Part shown: piece by piece, positions 40,786-51,024 of the stretch | Layout of the letters: every line of letters starts with the position of its first letter | Position numbering within the stretch: the stretch's first letter is position 1 | From: Mycoplasmopsis primatum ATCC 25948 | GTDB lineage: Bacteria; Bacillota_I; Bacilli_A; Mycoplasmatales; Metamycoplasmataceae | Direction: 5' to 3' | Length of the DNA stretch: 64,000 bases | Assembly (NCBI RefSeq): GCF_000702785.1 | Contig: NZ_JNJV01000001.1 | Coordinates: forward strand, 1-64,000 | Notes under the pieces: generated by a model | Database searches by the model: none | What the model saw: the letters and a program-made list of their open reading frames with translations, nothing else | Told to the model about the DNA's origin: nothing | Made by a program: the position numbers and the translations under genes

Positions 40786-43176
40786 ATGAAAAAGAACTTA
40801 GAATTTGACACAAAAGAATACTTACAAAAAGTTGATGCTTGATGAAGAGCTGCCAACTATTTGTCTGTTGGTCAAATGTATTTAAGAAATAACCCATTGT
40901 TGAACAGACCATTAACTGCTGATGATGTTAAAGTTTATCCAATTGGACACTGAGGAACTGTTCCAGGCCAAAACTTTATTTATGCACATTTAAATAGAGC
41001 AATTAACAAATACGATTTAAATATGTTTTTTATTAGTGGCCCAGGTCACGGCGGACAAGTTATTGCCTCAAACACATACCTTGATGGTACATACACTGAA
41101 CTATTTCCAAACGTAACAAAAGATGAAAAAGGAATGGCTCACTTATTTAAATACTTCTCATTCCCAGGCGGAACAGCAAGTCATGCTGCTCCTGAATGTC
41201 CAGGATCAATTCATGAAGGTGGTGAATTAGGATATTCACTTTCACATGCTGCTGGTGCTATTTTAGATAATCCAGATGTGATTGCTGCTGCAGTTATTGG
41301 TGATGGTGAATCAGAAACTGGTCCATTATCAGCAGGATGATTCATTAACTCTTTTATTAACCCTGCTAACGATGGTGCCGTATTGCCAATTCTTCACGTT
41401 AATGGTGGAAAAATTTCTAACCCAACAATATGATCTCGTAGAACAAATGAAGAAATTACACAATACTTTACAGGAGCTGGTTGATTCCCAATTATAGTTG
41501 AAGGCAACGAACCAGAAACAATGCATCAACTAATGGCTGATGCTATGGATGAAGCTATTGAAATGATTCAAAAGAATCAAGCCAAAGCTAGAAAAGCAGG
41601 TGCTGATAAAGCTAAAAGACCAGTATGACCTATGATTGTTCTTAAATCACCAAAAGGTTGAACTGGGCCTAAAACATGAAACAAGGAAGCAATTGAAGGA
41701 AGCTTCAGAGCACACCAAGTTCCTATTCCGGTTTCAGCTGAAAAAATGGAACATGCTGATGCGCTTGAAAAATGATTGAAATCATACAGACCTGAAGAAT
41801 TATTTGATAAAAATGGTAAATTAAATTCAGCAATTGCTGCTATCGCACCTAAGGGCAAAAAGAGAATGGGTATGAACCCTATCACTAATGGCGGTATTAA
41901 TCCAAAAGTTCTTAAATTAGGCGATTGAAGAAAACATGGACTTGATTTTGATACACCAGGAACAGTTATTAATCAAGACATGGTTACATTAGGTACATAT
42001 TTAGGAGAATTATCTAAATTAAATCCAACAAACTTCAGAGTTTGAGGACCTGATGAACACAAATCAAACAGACTTTATGAAATGTTTAAGGTTACTAACC
42101 GTCAATGACTTGATAGAATTGACAAAAAGTTTGATGAAGCGTTAGCTCCTGCTGGTAGAATTATTGACTCACAACTTTCAGAACACCAAGCAGAAGGTAT
42201 GCTTGAAGGTTATGTATTAACTGGTCGTCATGGGGTTTTTGCTTCATATGAATCATTTTTAAGAGTAGTTGATTCAATGCTTACTCAACACATGAAATGA
42301 GTAAAAAAAGCTATGGACATTCCTTGAAGAAAAGACTATCCATCATTAAATGTTATTGCTACATCTAATGCATTCCAACAAGATCATAACGGTTATACAC
42401 ACCAAGATCCAGGTCTTATTGGCCACTTAGCAGACAAAAGACCAGAATTAATTAGAGAATATCTTCCTGCTGATACAAATACATTATTAGCTACAATGGA
42501 AAAAGCATTTAGTGACAGAAATGTAATTAATCTTATCATTTCATCAAAACAACCAAGACACCAATTCTTTACAAAGGAAGAGGCTCAAGAATTAGTTGAC
42601 AAAGGACTTAAAATTATTGATTGAGCTTCAAATACAACAGCTAATGAAGACCCTGATTTAGTAGTTGCGGCTTCTGGTACAGAATCAACTATTGAAGGTT
42701 TAGCAACTATTACATACTTGCGCGAAGCATTTCCACAACTTAAAATAAGATTTGTTAATGTGCTTGACTTATTAAAATTAAGACATCCAAGTGTTGATCC
42801 AAGAGGATTAAGCGATGACGAATTTGATGCTATCTTTACCAAAGACAAACCAATTTTATTTGCTTTCCACGGTTATGAAGGTATTTTAAGAGACATTTTC
42901 TTCACTCGTCATAATCACAATTTAATCGCACACGGTTATAGAGAAAATGGGGATATCACAACATCATTTGATATTCGTTTATTAAGTGAAATGGACAGAT
43001 TCCATATGACTATTGATGCCGCAAATGCACTTAGAGATGTTGTAAATAACAATGAAATTGATGCATTAGTAGCAAAAATGAACGAAAAAATTACCTATCA
43101 TAAAAATTACATTAAGGAATACGGAACTGATATTCTTGAAGTTAAAGAATGAAAATGAGAATCATTTAAAAAATAA
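40786..43176 (+). CDS. xfp: Xylulose-5-phosphate/fructose-6-phosphate phosphoketolase
   Basis: 796 residues, the full family length, with many UGA-Trp codons. Thiamine-diphosphate enzyme that splits xylulose-5-P into acetyl-P and glyceraldehyde-3-P. Motifs: [49 protein letters not shown], the ThDP site [31 protein letters not shown] and the C-terminal FAFHGY. Acetyl-P can yield ATP through acetate kinase. AGGAG Shine-Dalgarno. Ends in a strong terminator that marks the left border of the accessory island. Confidence 0.98.
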
Positions 43177-43184
43177 ATAACATT

Positions 43185-43216
43185 AAAAAAATATTGATTT
43201 AGGTCAATATTTTTTT
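43185..43216 (+). terminator. Strong terminator after phosphoketolase
   Basis: AAAAAAATATTGA (43185-43197) and TCAATATTTTTTT (43204-43216) are exact reverse complements over 13 positions with a six-base loop. Confidence 0.93.
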
Positions 43217-43496
43217 AATTCTATTTTAAGACATTTATTAGCTAATTATTCGGCCAAAATGATAATCATATTGCATATATTTAAGATAGTAAAATTTAAT
43301 AGCAAAAGACGGAAAAGCCTGATTTATAGGCAAATTAATATTTTTTGCATTCAAAACTTGGAAATCATATTTATTTGTATATTAAGCAAACAAACATTTT
43401 TTTGGACATCAGATAATATGATAAAAAATGACCTAAAAGATAAGCAACTTTGAAATCTAAGACAATTAAAACAATTAGACTGCTGTTGTTATATAT
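43217..43496. other. Non-coding left part of accessory island
   Basis: About 280 bases without a credible gene. It includes direct-repeat copy A (43285-43364) and AT-rich sequence up to the 3' end of the DUF4177-like gene. Short ORFs here (for example one from 43259) have no Shine-Dalgarno or protein-like composition. Confidence 0.6.
43285..43364 (+). repeat. 80-bp direct repeat, copy A
   Basis: Begins GATAGTAAAATTTA and ends ACTTGGAAA. The interior GATTTATAGGCAAATTAATA is identical in copy B, with only a few changes near the middle of the left half. It lies 852 bases before copy B in the same orientation. Confidence 0.93.
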
Positions 43497-43649
43497 CTAA
43501 TGTGTAGATCTTTCAAAGGTAATAACTAAACCATAACCCATAGCAATATTTGGGGATACCGCAATAACTCTTCATCCATATTTTGCCATTTTATTCATTA
43601 ATCCCTCTGCATTAGCAACTCTGCAACTTTCTATTCTATATTCGTACAT
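43497..43649 (-). CDS. Small DUF4177-like protein
   Basis: 50 residues, ATG at 43649 and TAG at 43497-43499, with one UGA-Trp. Reads MYEYRIESCRVANAEGLMN, then KMAKYGWRVIAVSPNIA and a final YGLVITFERSTH. The Y.Y.I/V start, the EL-(N)x(L/M)AxxGWR(V/L)xAV core and the V.FER ending are the pattern of DUF4177 proteins, a widespread small family of unknown function. Shine-Dalgarno is weak (GAAAG ~9 bases upstream). It sits between the two direct repeats. Confidence 0.72.
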
Positions 43650-43865
43650 ATGTTATTCACTTTCTATTGTAATAAATAATAATTTTTTCCCGAGTTTTTG
43701 AGTTTGACCCATTTTTTGGTCTTTTTTGTTTTTAAACACTATGTATCTAAAATATTTTATTATTTATTACACTTATATTGTTAATTATTAAACAGTTTTA
43801 TAATCTACTTCAAAAAACAGTGTTTATATTATACATTTAATGCAAATCTAAAAATTTATAATAAT

Positions 43866-43998
43866 TATACAAAAAAAGAGGAAAACCTCTTTTTAGGACG
43901 AACTAGAGCTTAGGAGGGTATCAATAGACATTTAAAACATATATAAACCTATAAGCGCGCCTATTTTTCGATTACTTATAAGCATTGCTCCAAGCTAA
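43866..43998 (-). ncRNA. Candidate structured small RNA with intrinsic terminator
   Basis: Read on the minus strand, AGCTTGGAG (43996-43988) pairs with CTCCTAAGCT (43916-43907, one bulged T), closing a ~90-nt domain. Inside, CTTATAAG pairs with CTTATAGG (8 pairs, one G-U). A terminator hairpin follows, CCTCTTTTT/AAAAAGAGG across 43894-43873, with seven T residues. TATATT/TATTAT sequences lie just upstream as a possible -10. There is no ORF and local G+C is raised. It does not match SRP RNA, RNase P RNA, tmRNA or a tRNA by eye. Existence as a transcript is inference. Confidence 0.45.
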
Positions 43999-44102
43999 TT
44001 AATATAATAATAGCATAGAAATATATTTGATCTTTATTTTTTTAATTTTTGTGAGAATTTTCACCTTCCATTATCAAACAAATTGCACTCATTTTAGTTT
44101 CA

Positions 44103-44151
44103 CTAAATTTTACTATTATATATTACCGCGCTCTTGGATAGTAAAATTTAG
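44103..44151. repeat. 14-bp perfect inverted repeat
   Basis: CTAAATTTTACTAT (44103-44116) and ATAGTAAAATTTAG (44138-44151) are exact reverse complements separated by 21 bases containing CCGCGC. The right arm forms the start of direct-repeat copy B. Copy A has only the right arm. Confidence 0.85.
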
Positions 44152-44217
44152 ACATCAAAAGACGAAAAGACCTGATTTATAGGCAAATTAATATTTTTTG
44201 CATTCAAAACTTGGAAA
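44137..44217 (+). repeat. 80-bp direct repeat, copy B
   Basis: 81 bases matching copy A at 43285-43364. The second half is essentially identical and a few substitutions/indels lie in the first half. It ends about 40 bases from the restriction enzyme stop codon. Confidence 0.93.
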
Positions 44218-44259
44218 CGATAAGTGTTTATCATTTACAAAATATTCATCATATGACAA

Positions 44260-45249
44260 TTAATTCTTTCTATTAACAAAATCTAAAATTAACTTATTAA
44301 AACCAACACCATTAACAAAAAAATTATGTCTGTGCTTGTTTAGATTTTTAATGATATTTTCATATTGAGTTTTTACCTTTGGATTACATTTTTCCATGTT
44401 ATTCAGCTTTTGAAAATAATCTCCTTGCAAGCATGAAACATAATGTAAATTATTGCTGTTCTCACTATGAGAAATAAATTGAATAATTTCATTTATTTCA
44501 GAATTTTGAGCTCCACCAAATCCATTTGTGAGTTTATGTTCAATAATAAAATAATCATTAAATATTTTGATTAACATGTCGGGATTTTTATTATCTCAAC
44601 TTGTTCTAAATGTAAATTGAATATTATTTTTAACTAAAAATTCATTAAATAAATTAATGCCATCTTTATCAGGTAGCATATAGCAAAATTGACTATTATG
44701 AAAGTCTGCATATGTATTAGTTTTTATGAAATTTAATTTAGTTAATAAAGTTTCCATCATTTCAATACCAGTTTTACCTTTTCTTCTACTTGTTGCTGCA
44801 TCAGATTGAACTTGTAGACACTGATCTGAATAACCATGATATAAATAGATATTATGTCTATTTTTTATATAGAGATCTAAAAGATTTCTTATTATCTCTC
44901 TTTTTTTATTTTGAGTTAACTTGCTTTTTTTATCAACAAATGTAGAATATGAATAGCCCACAACCTGTCAATAGGTGCAAAATGATGAATAATTAATCAT
45001 ATCCGTTGTTTCAATGATGTTGATAATCTTATCAATTATTGTGTTAATTAATTCATCACTTTTAACTGAATTTTCGCTAAGTATTTTATAAGTTGTAATA
45101 AACTCAACTAATTGAGAATTTGATTTCATTAAACTAGTTGGTTCTTGATTTGCATTTTCTGATATTACCAGCTTACCCTTTTGCTTGAATTTATCTATTG
45201 CACCGTCTATATTATTTTGACTATATAAAAAGTATTCTTTATTATTCAT
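44260..45249 (-). CDS. Type II restriction endonuclease (PD-(D/E)xK type, unclassified)
   Basis: 329 residues through UGA-Trp codons. Directly follows and overlaps (by 8 bases) a DNA adenine methyltransferase gene, the usual restriction-modification layout. Catalytic core: NPDMLIKIFNDYFIIEHK, i.e. Pro-Asp, then Glu-x-Lys 12 residues later, preceded by an N-terminal helical region with SRRKGKTGIEMMETLL. Recognition sequence unknown, and I could not place it in a named endonuclease family. Flanked downstream by repeat copy B. Confidence 0.75.
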
Positions 45250-46243
45250 GTGTTTTATCCTTATAAATTTTAAAATAAGCTTTTTCCATAATTGCTCTTG
45301 CTAAATTAAAATCCAATCTGCGTCTTCTAATACCATTTTTAGTGTTGCCTTTAAATGGAGAAAAAATAATATCAGAAGATTTCCATCTTAATTCTTGAAT
45401 CTTTTGATTGCAGATATCAATGAATTTACTTCTTAAATCCTTAGGAATATCGACATCAATTAAACTATAATGCCTTGATGAGATTTTTATGTTCTTTTGT
45501 CAATTATATGAAAAGTTTTCTTTAAAGTCGAACTTAATAAAATTTACATCATTTGAACTGTCTGCAGCCCTGAGACCAAGTCATCCATCTAAGGTATTGA
45601 ATTTGATTTTGACATTGTGTTTGGGCAATAATTTAACATCTATAATTGATTGAAAGTTATTTATTAACTTGTTATTCTTATAAATTTTAACTTGCGATAG
45701 TGGCTTGTTAACTGAATCAAAACAAACCACGCAAACAGGTATTTCTGTATCATTAAATGGGTTTTCTTCTAATATAGTAATTGACGATAATAAGTTTTTA
45801 TGTTTAAAATTTGAGTTAATGAAAGATTCAGGAACAATAGCAACAACAAATTTATGATTTTCAAGCATTTTTTCTAGTGCTATTAAATATATATCCTCAT
45901 AAGGCGAAGAACCAAAATATAAAGATAAATCTATTTTTTTCTTTGATGCTGATTGCTTAGCAATATATGGCGGGTTAGTAACAATTATGGCATGATCAAC
46001 CAAAGGAATATTTAGTAACGAGTCATTTAATTTTCAATTAAGGTGTGCATCAATATCTAAACCAACATATTCATTAAATTTAAACTGAGCAGTAAGCACA
46101 TTTAAAATATCTCCAGCTCCAGCAAAAGGATCGTAAGCTATTGAACAATTACTGTTATTGATGAATTCTAAAATTTGAGGTTTAAGCCATAGTGCGCTTT
46201 TTGTAAAAAATTGACCTAATTTTACTTTTTTCTCATTAATCAT
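45242..46243 (-). CDS. Type II DNA adenine-N6 methyltransferase (gamma class)
   Basis: 333 residues with UGA-Trp codons. Motif order is gamma class: motif X GQFFTKSALWLKPQ near the N-terminus, SAM-binding DPFAGAGDIL (residues ~39-48), then catalytic NPPYIAKQSA near residue 92. The C-terminal half (from about residue 180) is the target-recognition domain, with a basic IRRRR patch near the end. It protects host DNA from the overlapping endonuclease. It lies between the phn operon and the repeat-rich island. Confidence 0.92.
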
Positions 46244-46301
46244 ATATTTATCCCTTGCATTTATTTGACGGTTTCATTAAATTGTATACTAATGTGCGAA
46301 T

Positions 46302-46335
46302 AAAAAAGATCCAAAACTCTGCAGTCTTAGACCTT
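46302..46335 (-). terminator. Candidate terminator of the phn operon
   Basis: On the minus strand AAGGTCT pairs with GGATCTT (two G-U pairs) around a 16-base loop, followed by TTTTTTATT. Located about 20 bases past the phnE stop. Confidence 0.55.
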
Positions 46336-46353
46336 TTAAACTATTGTATTTCA

Positions 46354-48567
46354 CTAAGACTCCACAAACGAGTCGAAATATTTTTGTACTGCATAATAAG
46401 CAGATTTTTGAGCTACTTTATGCCTTTTAATTATCAGTAGTTTGTTTATGTGTTTAGCTGATTCTCTAAAAGCGTTTAAATAACTGTTTTTACGCAAAGA
46501 TTTTATTTCTTGACTTATTTGTTCTCTATATTGCTCAATAGAGATTAAATATTGCTGACGTCTATTTTTTAAATCATTATACATTTCATTAGTGATAATA
46601 GTATCCGGGTTATTTTGGGCATATGTTAAAGTGGTTAGTGCTAAAAATTTAGATTTAGCAATAGCATAATCAGCTCATTTTTGTGAGTGAGTAAAACTAA
46701 TATGATTGGTTTTAGCAACAGAAAGTGCTTTTATAAGTTTTCATTCAGCTATTTTTTTGAATATTCAATTTTCTTGACTAAGTCAGTAGCCTTGCAATAA
46801 TCTCTTTCTAAATAGATTTGAAATCTGTTCTAAGACAAGCAATATTATTAAAGTTACTATCAAGTAAGGCATTAAACGGCCTCATTGTTGATAATCTTGT
46901 GAATATACTGACATTTGAAAACCAAATGGACAAGCACCAACAACACCAAGCTCAACTGTTGATTTAAAATTAAGCTCAATACGATACAAGAAATTTGAAA
47001 TAGCATATGGCATAATTTGCTTAAATACACCTAGTTTAATTTTTTGTCACCAATTTAAACCTAATGAATTTAACGAATCAAAAACGCGTTTAGGTATTTT
47101 TTCGATTGCCTCATTAATTAGCTTTCCAAGCATACCAATAGAGTGAATTCCTAGTGCTAGTGTTCCAGCAAATAAAATAGAATCTTTTGATAATATAAGA
47201 AATAGAAAACCGAAAGTAAAGACAGGAATTGCTCTGATTAATATAATAAATAATTTAAAAGGATATGCTATCCATATACTAACTATATTTTTTGATGCAA
47301 GTAGGCCAAAAATTAAAGCAAAAAGCAAACCGATTATAGAAGAAAGCACAGCAAGTGCTAAGGCATCAAAACCTAATTGGATAGGATTGTCGCCAGTATT
47401 TCATTTAAAGAATAAACTTCATTCAATATCAGCAAAAAGATTTTTAACTCCTTGCCCGAAAAAACTCTGTTTTGTTGAATTAGCAATACTTCAGTCAATT
47501 TGAACCATAGCAACTATTATTAAAGTTAGAATAATAAGGCCAATAATAACTTTAGCTATTCAATCTTTTGGTTTTTGTTTTTTGATTTCTTCAATTTGAT
47601 TATTTAAGGACCTTGATGTATCTAATTTAGCTCGTTTAGGATTCTTTTCTAGAAGATATTTTTTAATAACAAAATTTAATATCTCTAGTAAAACCATAAA
47701 GCTAACTAATACTCAAATAACAATTGATGCGTGCGAAAAATTCTCTGGAATATTTGTAAATTGATTAAGCAATCAACCAATTGTAGTAATACCAACCACA
47801 CCTAAAATTGCTGCAAATCTTACAACCATTTCAAATGAATAAAATCCATATGAAACAATTCTTTTAACTAAATAAGGGAAGATTGTACTTTTGAATGCAA
47901 TAGTTTTAGTATTACCAATAGATTGAGCTGAATAATATGAACTAACATCATAGGTGTCTAGATCTTCATATAATCATTTAGTCATTATTGAGCACACAAA
48001 TAGTGCAATAGCAATAGTTGCGGCTAAGTCTTTTGATACAACCAAAAACAAAATATATGCAAGCACTAATGGGGGAAATGCTCTGAGAATTGACATAAAC
48101 ATTCTAATAGGGTTATATATCCATGGAGATTTTATGAAATTTTTAGAGCAAAGCAATGATATAGGCACCGCTATAATAATTCCAAAAAAAGTTCCTAATA
48201 TTGAATAAACAATTGTTTTTCAAAGCAGCTCTAAACTTCATTTAAAAGTGTATAAAGGTGATATTTCTTGTGTGCCTATTTTAACATTTTGATTAATATT
48301 AAAAAAATGTCTAAGCGAGTTAATAAATGGTCTAAATAATTGAAAATCAGGCTTCATTCAAACAATTAGCAATATCAAAATAATGGGTGTAAAAATAAAG
48401 CTTATTAATTTAATTCAAGGAAATTTTTTGGTTACCTTTTGACCGTTTATGTCTATAAAACTGGGATTAAAGTAATTTTTAATTTTTTCAAATGATAGAT
48501 TTAATTTAGCTTTTATAGAAGCTGTTGTTTTACTATCATCAAAACTTGATGGGCTATTAGTTTGCAT
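46354..48567 (-). CDS. phnE: Phosphonate-type ABC transporter permease, two fused PhnE domains
   Basis: 737 residues in one frame through UGA-Trp codons. Two homologous permease halves: the first around residues 40-300 with RMFMSILRAFPPLVLAYIL, the second around 350-600 with LFIILIRAIPVFTFGFLFL. Both carry the PhnE-type RA(F/I)P pattern and an EAA-like loop. A hydrophilic helical tail of ~130 residues follows the last span. A single polypeptide therefore supplies both transmembrane subunits. Starts 11 bases inside the end of phnC. Confidence 0.9.
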
Positions 48568-49474
48568 TTTTTGCCTTTTTGACTTCTTCTAGTACTTCGT
48601 CCTGAACCAGTTTTCTTTTTCTATGCGTTTCAGAAAATTGTTCTTCATCAAATTGTTCAAGATTATTACCATATATATCTTTTAAAACTTGATAGTTTAC
48701 TCGATCTCAGGTTCCATCAAAAACAATCTTTCCTTTTTTGACTCCAATAATTCTATCAGCATATTGCAATGCCAAATCAACATGGTGTAAGTTTGCTACC
48801 ACTGTAATATTGTCTAATTTATTTACTAACAAAAATCCATCCATAACACTTTTAGCCATAATGGGGTCAAGCGCCCCAACAGGTTCATCAGCTAAGATTA
48901 TTTTTGGACGTTGTGCAAGAGTACGAGCGAGTGCAACACGTTGCATTTGACCACCACTTAGATCTCTAGCTAAATCATAAGCATTTTCCAAAATGTTAAC
49001 CTTAGCTAAGGATTCATAAGCGATATTGATATCTTCTTTTTTGACTAAACCAAAAAAAGCTCTAAATCAGTTCATTTGTGGAAGGCGAGCAGTTAAAACA
49101 TTTTGCATAACTGACACATTTTCAACTAAATTATAACCTTGGAAAACAATTCCCACTTTAGTTCTAAATTTTCTTAGTGTTTTACCTTTTAAGTTAGTAA
49201 CATCATAAGGTCCCACTTTTAGAGTGCCAGCAGTAATTGGATTAATTTTATTTATAGTTTTTAACAAGGTTGTTTTACCAGCGCCAGAGAGTCCAATGAT
49301 AGCAACAAATTCGCCTTGATTAATTTTTAAATTAACATCAATTAAGCCTTTTGTTCCATTTGGATAGGTCTTAGAAACATTTATTCATTCAATAGGTCAA
49401 TCTTCGCTGTGTAAATTATCAGTATAGCTCACTGTTTTAGGTGCTATGTTTTTAATATTATTTTTCTGTTCCAT
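48557..49474 (-). CDS. phnC: Phosphonate-type ABC transporter ATP-binding protein
   Basis: 305 residues. Walker A IGLSGAGKTTLL near residue 60, Q-loop FQGYNLV, signature LSGGQMQRVALA, Walker B ILADEPVGALDP and H-loop NLHHVDLA. The DEPVGALDP and HHVDLAL features are typical of PhnC. A ~35-residue N-terminal and a ~40-residue charged C-terminal extension surround the domain. It overlaps phnE, and phnD ends 17 bases upstream. No good Shine-Dalgarno, so translation may be coupled. Confidence 0.92.
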
Positions 49475-49491
49475 AAGTTTTTAAAATTCTA

Positions 49492-50796
49492 TTATTCTAA
49501 TGATTTAACAAAACTTTCAAAGCCCTCAAAGTGTTTTGCAAATCATTTTTCAGGATAAATATATGAAGCTGATGAAGTAGTTCCACTGAAACCAAAAATA
49601 ATGTGTTTTTTAACTTCTTCTCATTTCAATTTTCAATTTGAACCTTGTTCTTTTAATGCTTTAGAAACTATTTTTTCAATTTCTGAACCTTTTTTAGCAT
49701 AAATATATGATCTGTAATAACCAACAATAGGTAAATTACCACTAGCAGCTAATTCATCAACTTTATCCTTAAGTTCTTTTGGATATCCATCAGCCACATC
49801 CTTAGGATTTTTATTTTTATCATTATTTATATAAACTCAATCTAATTCTGCTATACCTTCTGATTTATTAAAAGTACGATAATTATTTATAGCATTTACA
49901 AGAAGTGTTTCATCACTGAATGCTGGTGTAGTTGCTTTATCAACTGATACATATGGATCAACAATTTGCACTCTTCTACCTGATGTTAAAATGAATTTAG
50001 TTTCTGGACATTTATCAGCCCAGGTCCCAACAGGTAAAAATCCTACATCTTGTCTTCCAACTTTTAGGAATTGACCTAGCGCTTCGTAATCTGTTGAAAC
50101 AGTAATTTGGATTGCTTCTCCATCCGCTTTATTTAATTGCGCGTTCATTCATTTTTGTAAACCTTTTGTTACTGAACCAACAAGTGCTGGATCAGATGAA
50201 GGAATAAATTGAATCTTGAATGGAGTGGTTCCTTTTCACGATACTTTATTAGATACATCTATTGTAAAGTAATCACCGCCAGCCTCTGGTTTACTGGTAT
50301 ATGCTGGTTTTTGCTTGCCATCGCTGGTTGTGATAGTAGCATCATAGCCAATTTTTGCATAACCGTCATGGTTATAAATTTTAAACATACTTTGTAATTT
50401 ACCATTTTTATCTTTGTATGTCAAGTTAGTTTCTTTTTTAGTTTTTTTATCACTATTTGCTTGTGTAATAGCCTCAATTAATAGATTTTGAACAGCACTA
50501 ATATCATCAGCTTTCAAATTTGCTCTGGCTTGAACGCCATCATTTGATATTGGGTCAGTTGCTCCAATTATTGCAATTTTATCTCAATCTTTCTTTGCAA
50601 ATTGTCTAGCATCTGATCAAGCTCCACCAACTGTAATATCACCTGATAGTAATTTAAGAGCTTGGTCTGAATATGATTGAACTTGTACTTTTTTACCCCC
50701 TTCTGTTGTCTTGCAACTGGTTAAAACCATAGGGATAGTTGTGAGTGCTGGTACTAATGTACTTAAACTCACTAAAATTTTTTTGCTTTTAGTCAT
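49492..50796 (-). CDS. phnD: PhnD-family substrate-binding lipoprotein
   Basis: 434 residues. Signal peptide ending in lipobox VLTSC, lipid-modified Cys28. PhnD/SsuA-type periplasmic-binding fold, with IQFIPSSDPALVGSVTKGL and VSTDYEALGQFLKVGRQDVG, then FLPVGTWAD and ILTSGRR, the pattern of phosphonate/phosphite/phosphate binders. In mycoplasmas it would be membrane-anchored on the cell surface and feed the PhnC/PhnE importer. Substrate not determinable; phosphate or a phosphonate are candidates. It is not the P37/Cypl thiamine-binding family by eye. AGAGGA Shine-Dalgarno. Confidence 0.9.
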
Positions 50797-51012
50797 AAAA
50801 TGAATCCTCTTTCCTTTAATTTATATACATACTATGTTCTACTCGCATCGTATGTAGTTATAGTATAACAAAAGAAGCGATCCATATTTTTTAAAATTTC
50901 AAGCAAAATTTAGTGTGAATTTTAGTAAAAAATGCTGGGTAAAATAATTCAAGTTATTGCTATTTTTTGAGCTCAAATATACCTGCAAAATAGCAGTCAA
51001 AATTTAATAATA

Positions 51013-51018
51013 TATAAT
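51013..51018 (+). promoter_or_regulatory. -10 box for leaderless ABC ATPase gene
   Basis: TATAAT ends six bases before the ATG at 51025. No Shine-Dalgarno lies between them. Confidence 0.55.
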
Positions 51019-51024
51019 ATAAGT

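Larger units (their letters stand above)
43650..44259. other. Non-coding part of accessory island with ncRNA candidate and repeats
   Basis: About 610 bases with no protein gene. Contents: a small GACC/GGTC hairpin followed by TTTTTT (43705-43726), a candidate minus-strand structured RNA (43866-43998), a 14-bp inverted repeat (44103-44151) and direct-repeat copy B (44137-44217). Confidence 0.65.

Noticed and set aside
43259-43453. Plus-strand 64-residue ORF
   Set aside because: Overlaps direct-repeat copy A, has no Shine-Dalgarno and no protein-like conservation signal.
43680-43740. Insertion-sequence end
   Set aside because: A small GACC/GGTC hairpin with T-run is present, but no transposase ORF or matching inverted terminal repeat was found nearby.
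43250-44250. CRISPR array or tracrRNA
   Set aside because: Only two repeat copies 850 bp apart, no regular spacers and no cas genes in the window.
46255-46440. Plus-strand ORF near the phnE end
   Set aside because: Overlaps the antisense of phnE and its terminator; no ribosome-binding site.
49492-50796. P37/Cypl thiamine-binding lipoprotein
   Set aside because: The sequence pattern is PhnD-like and does not match the P37 pattern as I recall it.
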